A stretch of 64,000 nt of DNA from Spirochaeta sp. UBA5339 (GTDB lineage Bacteria > Spirochaetota > Spirochaetia > DSM-2461). The stretch is taken from positions 97,913-161,912 of the forward strand of contig DHQL01000018.1 in NCBI GenBank assembly GCA_002408085.1. Reading direction: 5' to 3'. Positions within the stretch are counted from its first letter, which is position 1; each line of letters opens with the position of its first letter. Of the stretch, positions 25,935 to 35,149 are shown piece by piece. The position numbers were made by a program, and so were the translations under genes. Below the pieces are notes generated by a model. It searched no databases. It was given only the letters and a program-made list of their open reading frames with translations, and was not told the DNA's origin.

Positions 25935-27174
25935 CCTCCGCCTCCTCAAGAAAGGGTTCCTCTTTTTCCAGGGGAACCCGCATACTAACCTCGAAACCGT
26001 CTGTTATATTCTGAAAGAGAATACTGCCGCCCAGTTCGGAAAGCCTCTCCTGCATTCCTGTAATACCGATTCCCTTCTTCAGGTTCTCCGCACCCCTGCC
26101 GTTGTCCTGGAGGCTGACCTTCAGCTCGTCTGTATTGACCCAGAAGTAAATCCTTATTTCACTGGCCCGGCCGTGGCGGAATGAGTTTGTCAGTCCCTCC
26201 TGAATAAAACGGAATACCGCCTTGTCCAGAAAGGGACCGAAACTGTCGGGAGAGTTCCCGAACTCCACATTCACCGAGATACCGGTGGCCTCTGAAAAAA
26301 TGGTCACCAGCTCGAAAAAGGCCCTCAGTCCCCGGGGCCTTCTTATCTCCTTAGAACGGAGCAGCCTCATGGCGGCCCTGGTCTCTTCAAGACAGATCCC
26401 CGCCTCTTTCATACTCTTTTCGATAAGCTGTGCAGCCTGCTCCCGATCGTCCTCAATCATCATGGCAGCCGCCTCAAGCATTATTCTGATATTGGTCAGA
26501 GAGTATCCGACGGTATCATGGATCTCACGGGATACCCGTTTCCTCTCCTTTACAAGGGTGTCCAGCTGGAGCCCCGTGGAGTAGGACTGAAAGTCCAGAT
26601 TAGCCCGGGAGATAGAGTTCAGTGCCCTGTCAAGATGGGCGCTCAGCTTCCGCTCCTCCTCCAGCTGCTTCCGTCCCGCCGACACCAGGGCCAGAAGGAA
26701 AAATACGACCAGGGCTATGGAAATAAAAAGGAGCCTGTCATGAAGCTCCGGTCCCGGCTGGCTCATATAGAAGGCACTGCGTGGCTGCTGCAGAAGAAGG
26801 GAGTAGATAATGATCCCGCCCATATAGATAAGATTCACCGGGTATGTGTGATTGAGTCCCTCCTCAACAAGCAGAGAGACCAGGAAAATCAGACTCAGCC
26901 AGATGTAGGCGCCCAGGGGATAGCTGATAAGAAACAGAAGTACCAGCTTTATAATCAGACCCGCCGTCCGGAATGCCGGAACAATAAAGCCGAGGGTGGT
27001 GACGGCCAGAGAAACGGCAATTATAAAGTGAAGCTGCCAGGTAAAAAGCCCCGAAGAAAGGATCATCGATTTCATCAGATGGAACTGCAGAACAGTGACC
27101 AGCTGCAGAGAGACAGAGACGGCCAGGGTCCAGAGATCTGCTCTGGTGTCTTTTACGGGAGAATCGGGCTTCAT
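25912..27174 (-). CDS. Membrane sensor histidine kinase of the HisKA_3 (NarX/DesK-like) type
   Basis: A 420-residue kinase with about six N-terminal membrane helices (residues 15-165), a short coiled linker, the HisKA_3 dimerisation and phosphoacceptor motif RVSREIHDTVGYSLTNIRI (His near 219), and a catalytic domain with FRFIQEGLTNSFRHG, DNGRGAENLKKGIGITGMQERL. There is no large exported domain, so the signal is probably sensed in or near the membrane. It is co-translated with the response regulator. Element GGTACTGATTTGGTACT directly precedes its start codon on the opposite strand. Confidence 0.92.
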   Translation of the reverse strand: MKPDSPVKDTRADLWTLAVSVSLQLVTVLQFHLMKSMILSSGLFTWQLHFIIAVSLAVTTLGFIVPAFRTAGLIIKLVLLFLISYPLGAYIWLSLIFLVSLLVEEGLNHTYPVNLIYMGGIIIYSLLLQQPRSAFYMSQPGPELHDRLLFISIALVVFFLLALVSAGRKQLEEERKLSAHLDRALNSISRANLDFQSYSTGLQLDTLVKERKRVSREIHDTVGYSLTNIRIMLEAAAMMIEDDREQAAQLIEKSMKEAGICLEETRAAMRLLRSKEIRRPRGLRAFFELVTIFSEATGISVNVEFGNSPDSFGPFLDKAVFRFIQEGLTNSFRHGRASEIRIYFWVNTDELKVSLQDNGRGAENLKKGIGITGMQERLSELGGSILFQNITDGFEVSMRVPLEKEEPFLEEAEDDPGFAG

Positions 27175-27191
27175 GGTACTGATTTGGTACT
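27175..27191. promoter_or_regulatory. GGTAC-N6-GGTAC direct repeat at the kinase start
   Basis: GGTACTGATTTGGTACT abuts the kinase start codon and has the same GGTAC spacing as 25200-25216. A bound protein here would block translation initiation or early elongation of the kinase transcript. Confidence 0.4.
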
Positions 27192-27246
27192 CCTCTCCCC
27201 ACCAGTGTACTACTGTTTCCGGATCTGTTCAGCAGGTTTTTAAGCT

Positions 27247-27269
27247 AATTTCTATCCAGGAATAGAATT
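27247..27269. promoter_or_regulatory. Inverted repeat upstream of the kinase gene, shared with the binding-protein gene
   Basis: TTCTAT (27250-27255) and ATAGAA (27262-27267) are separated by CCAGGA; the outer AATT ends are also kept. The site at 25160-25182 has the same half-sites with a 7-base spacer. It lies 73 bases upstream of the kinase start. Confidence 0.55.
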
Positions 27270-27302
27270 CCGACAAAGCTGTTCAGCCGATAGAGAGAGT
27301 TC

Positions 27303-27629
27303 CTAGAAAATCAGTCTCCAGACAAAGAAGACTGCCAGCCCCCAGCCGATGGAGGCCATCAAAGTGTGCCTGCGCATGATGACGCCTCCGGCCACAGCGG
27401 CCAGGGCCCCGAAGATATAGGCGTTATTCAGGCTCAGATCCCAGTATCCCTGAGGAAGGAGCACCGCCGGCAGAAGTATGGCCGTCAGAACCGCCGGGGG
27501 TACATAGTAGAGTGCCCGTTCCAGCAGGGGAGGCATTGAAAAACGGTCGGCCACAGCCAGAAGAATGTAGCGGATCAGAAAGGTAACCGCCGCCATTCCC
27601 GCAAGCATAATAATCTCTTCTACAGTCAT
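27303..27629 (-). CDS. azlD: AzlD-family small subunit of a branched-chain amino acid exporter
   Basis: A 108-residue membrane protein with about four helices, starting VEEIIMLAGMAAVTFLIRYI and containing RALYYVPPAVLTAILLP, the AzlD signature region. It overlaps azlC by 4 bases (ATGA). AzlC and AzlD together export branched-chain amino acids or analogues in other bacteria. Confidence 0.88.
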   Translation of the reverse strand: MTVEEIIMLAGMAAVTFLIRYILLAVADRFSMPPLLERALYYVPPAVLTAILLPAVLLPQGYWDLSLNNAYIFGALAAVAGGVIMRRHTLMASIGWGLAVFFVWRLIF

Positions 27630-28360
27630 GACTCCTCCTCGGCCTGTTTCAGCAGTTTCCTGCGGCTCACGGCTCTGTCCACCAGAAGCCCGGCAAGAAC
27701 ACCGGCCACCGCGGCGACAATCAGCCCCAGCTTAAAGGGCAGAGACCCGGTCATTAGAGAGACGGCTCCCGCCGTAATAACACAGACCACAGTTGCCCTG
27801 TCCTTTACAAAGGGAATGGTCATTCCGATAAAGGTGACGGGCAGGGCAAAGTCCAGTCCCCAGGCTCCGGCATCGGGAATCCGGCTCCCCAGAATCAGTC
27901 CCAGAAGACACCAGAACTGCCAGTTAACATACATTGCCAGGGAGGCTCCCAACTGAAACCAGTGTTTAAAGGGAGAATCATCGTCTTGTCTATAGCGGCT
28001 GACCGTAACGGCAAAGACCTCATCGGTCAGCCAGAAAGCGAGGGGGATGCGCCATTTCTGTTTAAGTTTTTTCAAATGGGGAAGCAGTGTGGCGCTGTAG
28101 AGCATATGACGGAGGTTAACCACAAGGGTCGTCAGCACAATAATGGCCACTGGAGCCCCTGCAGCCACAAGGCTCACCGCTATAAACTGTGCGGAACCGG
28201 CAAAGACGACAAGGGACATGGCCACAGCCGCAGGCCATGAGAGTCCAGAAGTCACCGCAAGGGTACCATAGATAAGACCGAAGGGGGCCGTTCCCAGCAG
28301 CAGGGGGAGTGTATCCCTGGCCCCGGCAATAAACTCTGTTGATTTTCTATACTCTACCAT
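27626..28360 (-). CDS. azlC: AzlC-family large subunit of a branched-chain amino acid exporter
   Basis: A 244-residue membrane protein. GARDTLPLLLGTAPFGLIYG at the N-terminus, the FAGSAQFIAV motif and NLRHMLYSATLLPHL are typical of AzlC. The end of the protein is basic. First gene of the azlCD pair; no Lrp-type regulator is adjacent. The exported substrate cannot be told from sequence. Confidence 0.9.
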   Translation of the reverse strand: MVEYRKSTEFIAGARDTLPLLLGTAPFGLIYGTLAVTSGLSWPAAVAMSLVVFAGSAQFIAVSLVAAGAPVAIIVLTTLVVNLRHMLYSATLLPHLKKLKQKWRIPLAFWLTDEVFAVTVSRYRQDDDSPFKHWFQLGASLAMYVNWQFWCLLGLILGSRIPDAGAWGLDFALPVTFIGMTIPFVKDRATVVCVITAGAVSLMTGSLPFKLGLIVAAVAGVLAGLLVDRAVSRRKLLKQAEEES

Positions 28361-28526
28361 TCAAACCGCCGATGCTGTAAAAAACAGGATACAAATATAT
28401 CAGGGATCATTTTTTTTAGGAAGTATTACGCTCGAACTCCCCGATAATCAAAACAGAACCGTTTTTGAATGAAAACAGGATCTCTTTGATGTAATTACGG
28501 TAATCTGCTCCTGTACGAAGGTGAAA

Positions 28527-29090
28527 ATGATTTTCGATGCGAAAAAACTGAAAAAACTAAATAATCCCGAACGGTCCGAATGGATACCTGTGAATGGACT
28601 GTGGGAAACCCTGGGGTTGGACGATCCCGGCATTCTGGTGGATCTGGGGGCCGGCACAGGTTTCTTCACCGCTCCCCTGGCAGCCCTGGCCCCGGAGACA
28701 CGAATCTATGCCCTGGATGTTCAGCAGGAAATGATAAGCTACATGGAAGAGAAGATGCCTGAGAATGTGGTCCCCCTGCTGATAGACGGAAGAAAAATTC
28801 CACTGGAAGAGAACAGCGTTGACGGGCTTTTGTGTATTAATGTCTATCATGAGATTCCGGACCGTCCGGCCATGCTGAAAGAGATCCGCCGGATACTTAA
28901 ACCCGACGGTGTACTTCTTCTGCTGGACTGGGAGAAGGAGTCCCCCGTACTGAAAGACGGCCCCCCCCTGGAAAGAAGGATTCCCGCAGCATTGATGGTG
29001 GAGGAACTGGTGGAAGCCGGTTTCCACGGTATTGAATCATTCTACAGATTCAACTCCCACACGGCATTGAGGGGAGTAAAACCTCTTTAG
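28527..29090 (+). CDS. Class I SAM-dependent methyltransferase
   Basis: A 187-residue protein with motif I VDLGAGTGFFTAPLA (about 38-52), the acidic ALDVQQEM after strand two, DGLLCINVYHEIPD and LKEIRRILKPDGVLLLLDW. This is the UbiE/Methyltransf_11 type with unknown substrate. The ATG at 28527 has GAAGG 5 bases upstream; a GTG six bases earlier is part of that SD. It stands alone, divergent from azlC and convergent with the glycosyltransferase gene. Confidence 0.85.
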   Translation: MIFDAKKLKKLNNPERSEWIPVNGLWETLGLDDPGILVDLGAGTGFFTAPLAALAPETRIYALDVQQEMISYMEEKMPENVVPLLIDGRKIPLEENSVDGLLCINVYHEIPDRPAMLKEIRRILKPDGVLLLLDWEKESPVLKDGPPLERRIPAALMVEELVEAGFHGIESFYRFNSHTALRGVKPL

Positions 29091-29138
29091 CCCCTCTGCG
29101 CCCCCTCTGTTTATCCGGAATTCTGCTTATCTGAATTT

Positions 29139-30533
29139 CTACACCGAAAAGATTGTCCGCTTCTTGTTCAGCCGCCGCCGTGAAGCCAGGATCTCATCCC
29201 CATAGGAGTCGAGAATATCCTTCAGCTTCTCTTCTAGCACCTGCATTCCAAAGGCCTTCTTCATGGCATTGAAGCTCTGCTCGGTCATCATGGCGCTGAC
29301 CCCGGTATCCGTAACAATCTGATAGATCTGCTTCAGGGCGTTGTCCGGGATAATCAGCCTGCCCTCTTCATCATAGTCGTCTCTGATCTCAACACACTCA
29401 AGGCCGCGGTTCATGATATCGGTCTTGTAGACAAGATATGTGGCCACCGCAAGGGGTACCCTTGCCGCAACGGCTTCAAGAAGGGCGTTTCCGAAGCCCT
29501 CCCAGATGGGAAGATAGGTGACAAAGTCGGCGTTAACAAGAACATCCCGGTTGGTAAAGAGCATTCGTCCCCGGCTGTCTGTTCCCCGGACAGAGGCAAC
29601 CCGCTCGGCAATCAGATCAAGATGAACCTCTTCGGCATCGGCCAGCTCACGGATACCGTCAACATAGCTGTCATCCAGCTCGTCCCCCTGATAGAGGGAG
29701 ATAATAAATCGGACCCTCTCCTTTAGATCGGGATACTTTTTCTGGAATTTTGATACCAGATAGATGGAGTCCTCGATACGCTTGCGGGGAACAATTCTTG
29801 TAGGTTGCAGAAAGAGAATGTCATCTTTGGCATAACCGAGTTCTTCCCGGAACTTCATATTGTACTCATCCCGGACGGGAGGATTGGAAAAATCCTCACA
29901 GTTGGGAACAATATGGGGATGAACCCTCTTGATGGTCCTCAGGTTATGGGCGGCATAGGACGAGATAACCACATGCTCCAGGGAGGGATCTGTTGGAGGC
30001 ATGACCTCCTTGAGAAGATCCTCCATATGGTTGCCGCTGAACCGGCTGCGCTCCCACCAGAAGTCGTGGTGATGAAAAATAACCGCGGTCTTGTACTCTG
30101 AAGAGAGCTTGTGAACCGCCAGGGCCCCCACAAGGGTCATGGGCATGGCATTTGTATTCTGGGCGATCAGGGCGTCGATCCTGTTATCAAGAATAAAGTT
30201 ATGGATCTCCTCAGCGGCATCGGAACCGGCAATATCCAGATTTTCAAGAAGCTTCTTTCTCTCCTTCTGACTGCCGTTTACCCTGTTCCCCGGAACAATA
30301 TGGGGAAACATAACCGGCTCTATCTCTCTCTGAATATCCGAATCAAAACGGAGATTATCGATGGTCAGAGTCTTTTTAACAAGAGGAAGCTCCGCCGCAT
30401 AACTGCCGGCAACGGCATAGATCTCATGACCCATTCCCGCAAGAACCTCAATCCATTTATCCACTTCCAGTGAGACGCCGTCCACATCTCCCAGTTTTCC
30501 GCAAACAACCGCAAATCTATATTTCTTTTCCAT
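29139..30533 (-). CDS. Glycosyltransferase, GT4/GT-B type
   Basis: A 464-residue cytoplasmic enzyme. The N-terminal VVCGKLGDVDGVSLEVDKW is the sugar-acceptor-side glycine loop, QPTRIVPRKRIEDSI is the start of the donor domain, and FVTYLPIWEGFGNALLEAVAA holds the conserved EGFGNALLEA donor-binding motif. The N-terminal half contains a HHHDFWWERSRF segment known from GT4 enzymes that make small glycosides such as glucosylglycerate derivatives or sucrose-type sugars, so compatible-solute synthesis is possible. It stands alone with a weak RBS. Confidence 0.82.
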   Translation of the reverse strand: MEKKYRFAVVCGKLGDVDGVSLEVDKWIEVLAGMGHEIYAVAGSYAAELPLVKKTLTIDNLRFDSDIQREIEPVMFPHIVPGNRVNGSQKERKKLLENLDIAGSDAAEEIHNFILDNRIDALIAQNTNAMPMTLVGALAVHKLSSEYKTAVIFHHHDFWWERSRFSGNHMEDLLKEVMPPTDPSLEHVVISSYAAHNLRTIKRVHPHIVPNCEDFSNPPVRDEYNMKFREELGYAKDDILFLQPTRIVPRKRIEDSIYLVSKFQKKYPDLKERVRFIISLYQGDELDDSYVDGIRELADAEEVHLDLIAERVASVRGTDSRGRMLFTNRDVLVNADFVTYLPIWEGFGNALLEAVAARVPLAVATYLVYKTDIMNRGLECVEIRDDYDEEGRLIIPDNALKQIYQIVTDTGVSAMMTEQSFNAMKKAFGMQVLEEKLKDILDSYGDEILASRRRLNKKRTIFSV

Positions 30534-30689
30534 ACTGATTTCAATCCTATTTAATAAAACGCTATTTTAAATATGGAGTTCATTATATTAAAGATGAACA
30601 TCTCTGTAATGAGCCGCCACCCGTATTCGGATGATTTTTCCAGATAATCAGAAATATAGTGCAATAAAGATATTCAGACTATTGGATAT

Positions 30690-32966
30690 TCAAGGGACTA
30701 CCCTGATACGGAAAATAGCCGGTAGATCTCCCCAGGTTGAAAGAATCTTCAATTTGAGAGATTTAATATTGATTTTATCTGCAAGGTCTATAGTGATTCT
30801 GCTTTGGTAGTTGTTCTTTTCTTCCATTATGACTTTCCCCATTTCATCTGTCAGGATGAAGTGTCTTACACAGTTAGGAATGTGCCGTTCCCCATGGCCC
30901 ATCTGAACAGTCTCCATAGAATGATCAAAATCTGTATCAAAACTGAGAATGACTTTTGATGCTGCAACCGGTTTCTTCCAGGACAGGTTCATTTCCGGAT
31001 GTTGATCACCCGGATCGGGAACCCACCCGAATTTTTCATGCCAGGGCCGCTCAAAGCCGGCTTTAATGCCATCTCCGGAAAAACAGCTGAGACCCGGAGA
31101 AAAACTCAGAGCAGGAAGTATGGTTGCAGGTCTTCGATGGGGCAGCCAGAATTCAAAACTGTGGACACCTGATCCCTGAGGTGCTGTCTGAACTGCAGAT
31201 TTTGCCACTTTATCATTCAATTCATGATACAGAGTGATTAATCCCGGGATTAAAGCAAATGAAGTTTCTATCTCAAAGGGTCTTTCAGAAATCAGAACCA
31301 AAAAGCCGTAATAGGGCTTATACTCCCTGTGCTCAAATTTTACTGCAATTTCATGTGTTTGCGAAGTTACATAAAAATCCTGTTCTTCAAGAATAATTTC
31401 AGGACTGTAGTTCCCCTCTTTTTCCGCTTTTCTCAACTGAAGGGATACTCTCTGGGAATAAGCAGAATGGATTGGAATTCTAATTTCGGGAAGCTCTGAT
31501 GAGGGAAGAGGAAGGAGAATTCCAATGGGATGGTCTATAAAAGAGAATTCCCCGCTACCAGGGATTTCATTTAGAACCAATTCAGATGAAACTTGAATAT
31601 CCGCACTGCAGGCAAGATCGTCTTCATCCTCAAGATCCAGAAAAGGGATATATTGACCAGTTCTAATCAATCTTTTTTGGAAATCCCTGATAAAAAGATC
31701 TTTAGAAAGTTCCCGGGGAAGAATCTTCTTCTCCAGACAAAGAGATGCCCCCAATCCAATGGCCTGAGCTCCGTGAGCACATGTCATCATCACCCTTGTA
31801 GACCCGAATGCTACATGGGACGCACTGATAAGCCTGCCAGCGATAAACAGATTAGGTATATTCCTGCTGTAATAGCAGCGCCATGGAATCTGATAGACCC
31901 CTTTGCTGTGATATTGACTACATGGAGAAATATCAGTGTAAAGACCGTCTGCCGGATGCAGGTCGACAGCCCAACCTCCATATGAAACGGCATCCTTGAA
32001 GACATTCTGCTCAGTAATATCCGACTGATGGAGCATGTAATCGCCCTCAAAACGCCGGCTCTCTCTTTTTCCGGGAATCAGCCCCACCCATTCAAGAGTA
32101 AGGTTTTCCGCTTCAGGGAAATTTCCTGAATTTTTAATATAATCCCAGATGCCATATGTGACCCGCCACAATTCCTTTTTAATATCCTGGTTATCATGAA
32201 CCGTATCCAGACGGCCCCCGTATTCAAGCCACCAGAACGAGCAACCAGTATCTGAAGCCTTTATTCTGTTAAACCGCGGAATCTTTGTAATATCCTTCAA
32301 TGCAAAATCGGGAGCCACATAGGTCACAGGAGTCCCGGCATCTTTGGAATAGAAATAAATTGTGTGCCCCAGAAGTTCACCATAGAATTCATCAGGAGCA
32401 AGGGGCTCGTTGAATTCTTCCTTATCTTCAGCCCCCACACGAAAATCTGCACCGGAAAGATAGCCGAGAATACCATCGCCTGACGCGTCGCAAAATAGAG
32501 GTGCCGACAGGTCATACATTGTAGCGTTCTGAGAGCAGAATGCTCTTACTGATTTGATACTGCCTTCTTCATTCTGATCCAGCTGAAACACTGCAGTATC
32601 CAAAAGGAGAGTAATATTTTTTTCGGCCAGAACCTTATCCAGAAGAACTGCATCAAATAGTACAGGATTACCTTCCGGATTCCGATGGAGATTTTCTACA
32701 ACAATCTCATCTATTACTCCCCCCTCTCGTGACCATCGGTTATTGTTACCCATATGGCTTGTAGCTCCCAGAGCCCACAATCTGACTTCACTGGAAGCAT
32801 TTCCTCCAAGAACAGGACGATCCTGTACAAGAATGACTGCTAATCCCTCACGCGCAGCGGTTATTGCCGCGCAGATTCCGGATAGCCCCCCACCGGCAAT
32901 CACTAGATCTGCCTGATACCGTATAGTGTTCAAACTCCGCCTGTCATCATTTATAAATTCTTTCAT
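30690..32966 (-). CDS. FAD-dependent oxidoreductase with a C-terminal beta-rich extension
   Basis: A 758-residue protein. The FAD-binding Rossmann motif ADLVIAGGGLSGICAAITA lies at about 19-37, followed by RPVLGGNASSEVRLW and the second FAD contact NLFIAGRLISASHVAFGSTR with TCAHGAQAIG. The first 470 residues belong to the FAD_oxidored (fumarate-reductase-like) class; the remaining 290 are beta-rich and resemble carbohydrate-binding accessory domains, without a recognised motif. No signal peptide. It follows a second FAD oxidoreductase by 15 bases in an operon with a sugar importer, so it probably oxidises an imported carbohydrate or its aglycone. Base composition is AT-rich. Confidence 0.8.
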   Translation of the reverse strand: MKEFINDDRRSLNTIRYQADLVIAGGGLSGICAAITAAREGLAVILVQDRPVLGGNASSEVRLWALGATSHMGNNNRWSREGGVIDEIVVENLHRNPEGNPVLFDAVLLDKVLAEKNITLLLDTAVFQLDQNEEGSIKSVRAFCSQNATMYDLSAPLFCDASGDGILGYLSGADFRVGAEDKEEFNEPLAPDEFYGELLGHTIYFYSKDAGTPVTYVAPDFALKDITKIPRFNRIKASDTGCSFWWLEYGGRLDTVHDNQDIKKELWRVTYGIWDYIKNSGNFPEAENLTLEWVGLIPGKRESRRFEGDYMLHQSDITEQNVFKDAVSYGGWAVDLHPADGLYTDISPCSQYHSKGVYQIPWRCYYSRNIPNLFIAGRLISASHVAFGSTRVMMTCAHGAQAIGLGASLCLEKKILPRELSKDLFIRDFQKRLIRTGQYIPFLDLEDEDDLACSADIQVSSELVLNEIPGSGEFSFIDHPIGILLPLPSSELPEIRIPIHSAYSQRVSLQLRKAEKEGNYSPEIILEEQDFYVTSQTHEIAVKFEHREYKPYYGFLVLISERPFEIETSFALIPGLITLYHELNDKVAKSAVQTAPQGSGVHSFEFWLPHRRPATILPALSFSPGLSCFSGDGIKAGFERPWHEKFGWVPDPGDQHPEMNLSWKKPVAASKVILSFDTDFDHSMETVQMGHGERHIPNCVRHFILTDEMGKVIMEEKNNYQSRITIDLADKINIKSLKLKILSTWGDLPAIFRIRVVP

Positions 32967-32981
32967 AGAAATTCATTCCCC

Positions 32982-34295
32982 TCAGGGACAGACTCCTTGC
33001 TCTTTCAATATGGATTGTACTTTTTTTGGATCAAGCTCTCTCGGCTGGAGACCTTCCCTGATACATACAGCTGCAGCCGCCCCGGTTCCCTGACCCATAT
33101 TGATACAGATGGGCATGACCCTGAAATTTGAATGGGCCTTATGGGTTCCTGAAATACTTCTTCCTGCCAGCAGAAGCCCGTCTATCTTTTCCGGAATAAA
33201 ACAGCCAAGAGGAATACTGTACTTTTTAGTCTGGGTAAAAGACTTCTGTTCACCAGCAGGATCAAGACCTGGTCCTGAAACCCCATGGATATCGAAATTA
33301 AAATAAGCTCTGGTAACCACCCAGTCATCAAACAGAACAGCCTGTTCGATATCTTCTTCAGTCAAGGTATATAGCCCCTTGAAATGCCTGGTTTCCCGTA
33401 CGCCTATTAAAGACGAAGTTGATAACAGATAACATTCTTCATACCCCGGGACATACTTTCTGAGAAAGGAAATTATTTCAGGTATCTGCTCACGGCATTC
33501 GATTTCAGCTCTAGTAAGGTCTGAAGATTTTGTCCCGTCTTTTCCTATACTGTTCGTCATATTGACAGAAACCACACCCGGAACAGATCCCGGGTAGAGA
33601 AGGACATGTCCAATGGGAGCCCCCAGATGCCTCTTCCCCAACTCCTGAAGTTTTCCGGCGGAAACCTCAATATTGTCTTCAAACTCACCCGGATAAACAG
33701 CAGTTTCTACTTTTACACCGGCAACTTTGAACATGAGTGTCAAAGGCTGCATCAAACCATCACTCTCTCGGCCCAGGGTAAATTCAGCCCCTGCCCGTGC
33801 AGCGATATCACCATCTCCGGAGCAGTCAATTACAATTTTTGCCAGGGCTGCGGAACGTCCGGACTTATTCTCAAGGATTGCTCCACATACACATTTTCCG
33901 TCCATTATGGCTTCAACAGCATAGGTATAAAGGCTTAATTCGACATCCGACTCCCGAAGCATCTTCAGCATAATGAGCTTTGTTTTTTCAGGGTCTATTA
34001 TCTGCTCCGCTTTAAGAACTTTGTCTTCAAAATAGTTATAGTCTTTCTCAGCGGTTTTTGCTCTTTCCAGCAGTTCTTCATAGAGAGGCCCCTCAGTGTT
34101 CCCTGTCCAATGACTCATCAATCCTGATGTCGCGACACCTCCGACTGTTCCAGTTCCTTCGACAAGCAAAGTTTTCAGTCCCAGTCTTCCACAGGTAACA
34201 GCTGCTGCGAATCCTGCCGGCCCTCCTCCAATGACTAAAACTTCAGATTCATAACTAACAGGTATCTCTCTGGGAGATTCTTTAATAGTCTTCAT
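32982..34295 (-). CDS. FAD-dependent oxidoreductase (FAD_oxidored class)
   Basis: A 437-residue protein with the Rossmann motif VLVIGGGPAGFAAAVTCGR at about 18-36, VEGTGTVGGVATSGLMSHW, VIDCSGDGDIAARAGAEF and the C-terminal DGLLLAGRSISGTHKAHSNFR with GQGTGAAAAVC. It is related to but much shorter than the downstream protein and lacks its extension. GGGAG lies 6 bases before the ATG at 34295. It begins 12 bases after the last permease gene of the operon. No partner cytochrome or ferredoxin gene is present, so the electron acceptor is unknown. Confidence 0.82.
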   Translation of the reverse strand: MKTIKESPREIPVSYESEVLVIGGGPAGFAAAVTCGRLGLKTLLVEGTGTVGGVATSGLMSHWTGNTEGPLYEELLERAKTAEKDYNYFEDKVLKAEQIIDPEKTKLIMLKMLRESDVELSLYTYAVEAIMDGKCVCGAILENKSGRSAALAKIVIDCSGDGDIAARAGAEFTLGRESDGLMQPLTLMFKVAGVKVETAVYPGEFEDNIEVSAGKLQELGKRHLGAPIGHVLLYPGSVPGVVSVNMTNSIGKDGTKSSDLTRAEIECREQIPEIISFLRKYVPGYEECYLLSTSSLIGVRETRHFKGLYTLTEEDIEQAVLFDDWVVTRAYFNFDIHGVSGPGLDPAGEQKSFTQTKKYSIPLGCFIPEKIDGLLLAGRSISGTHKAHSNFRVMPICINMGQGTGAAAAVCIREGLQPRELDPKKVQSILKEQGVCP

Positions 34296-34307
34296 TACAG
34301 CTCCCAA

Positions 34308-35147
34308 TCAGTTCTTGATACCCGATGACGAGATTCCCTCAACAAACCATTTCTGTGCTACTACAAAAATAAATAAAATCGGCAGAACTGTAAGAATCAC
34401 AAATGTCATAACCAGATGTGTATTAATTTCTTCCGCAGACATTCCAATCACCGTATACAGCCCCATGGTGATTGTGTATAACTTTTCACTCTGCAGATAA
34501 ATGAGAGGTTCAATAAACTCATTCCATCGCCACTGTGTTGTAAATATTACAATTGTGGCAACTGCCGGACCGGACAGAGGCATTATGATCCGTGAATAGA
34601 TTCTTAACTCACTGCAGCCGTCTATACGTGCGGCTTCACTTAAACTCATTGGGATTCCCCGCAAAAACTGTCTCATAAGGAAAATACAGAAAGGAGAACC
34701 GAAAGCAGAAGGAAGAATCAGCGGCAGCAGGGTTCCTATCATCCCCAGATGCTTAAAAATAATAAACCTTGGAATAATTATAAGAAACAGAGGCATGAAC
34801 ATGCAGGCTAGTGTCAAATTGAAGAGGATTTCTCTTCCTTTAAAGTTCATTCTAGCTAAAGCATAACCTGTAAGAGTACTCACCAGAACATTTCCAAAAA
34901 TCGCAAAAACAACAACCGTAAGGGTATTGGAAAAATACCGGCTCATCGGATACTGCTTAATCACAATTTTAAAGTTTTCAAAATGTAGAGGAGCGGGAAA
35001 CAATGCCCTGGGAGAGGTTATAAGCTGACTCTGATCCTTTAATGCTGTTGAAAGAAGATATACAAATGGTGAGAAAAAGATACCGCATACAAGGATCATC
35101 ACCAGGTATTTAAAAAAATTATCTGTTTTGTTTCTGAATCCGGTCAT
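34308..35147 (-). CDS. CUT1 ABC importer permease (MalG-like)
   Basis: A 279-residue permease with six helices; the EAA loop is LSEAARIDGCSELRIYSRIIMP and the C-terminus is KWFVEGISSSGIKN. It partners the MalF-like protein encoded two bases upstream. AT-rich like the rest of the operon. Confidence 0.92.
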   Translation of the reverse strand: MTGFRNKTDNFFKYLVMILVCGIFFSPFVYLLSTALKDQSQLITSPRALFPAPLHFENFKIVIKQYPMSRYFSNTLTVVVFAIFGNVLVSTLTGYALARMNFKGREILFNLTLACMFMPLFLIIIPRFIIFKHLGMIGTLLPLILPSAFGSPFCIFLMRQFLRGIPMSLSEAARIDGCSELRIYSRIIMPLSGPAVATIVIFTTQWRWNEFIEPLIYLQSEKLYTITMGLYTVIGMSAEEINTHLVMTFVILTVLPILFIFVVAQKWFVEGISSSGIKN

Positions 35148-35149
35148 AA

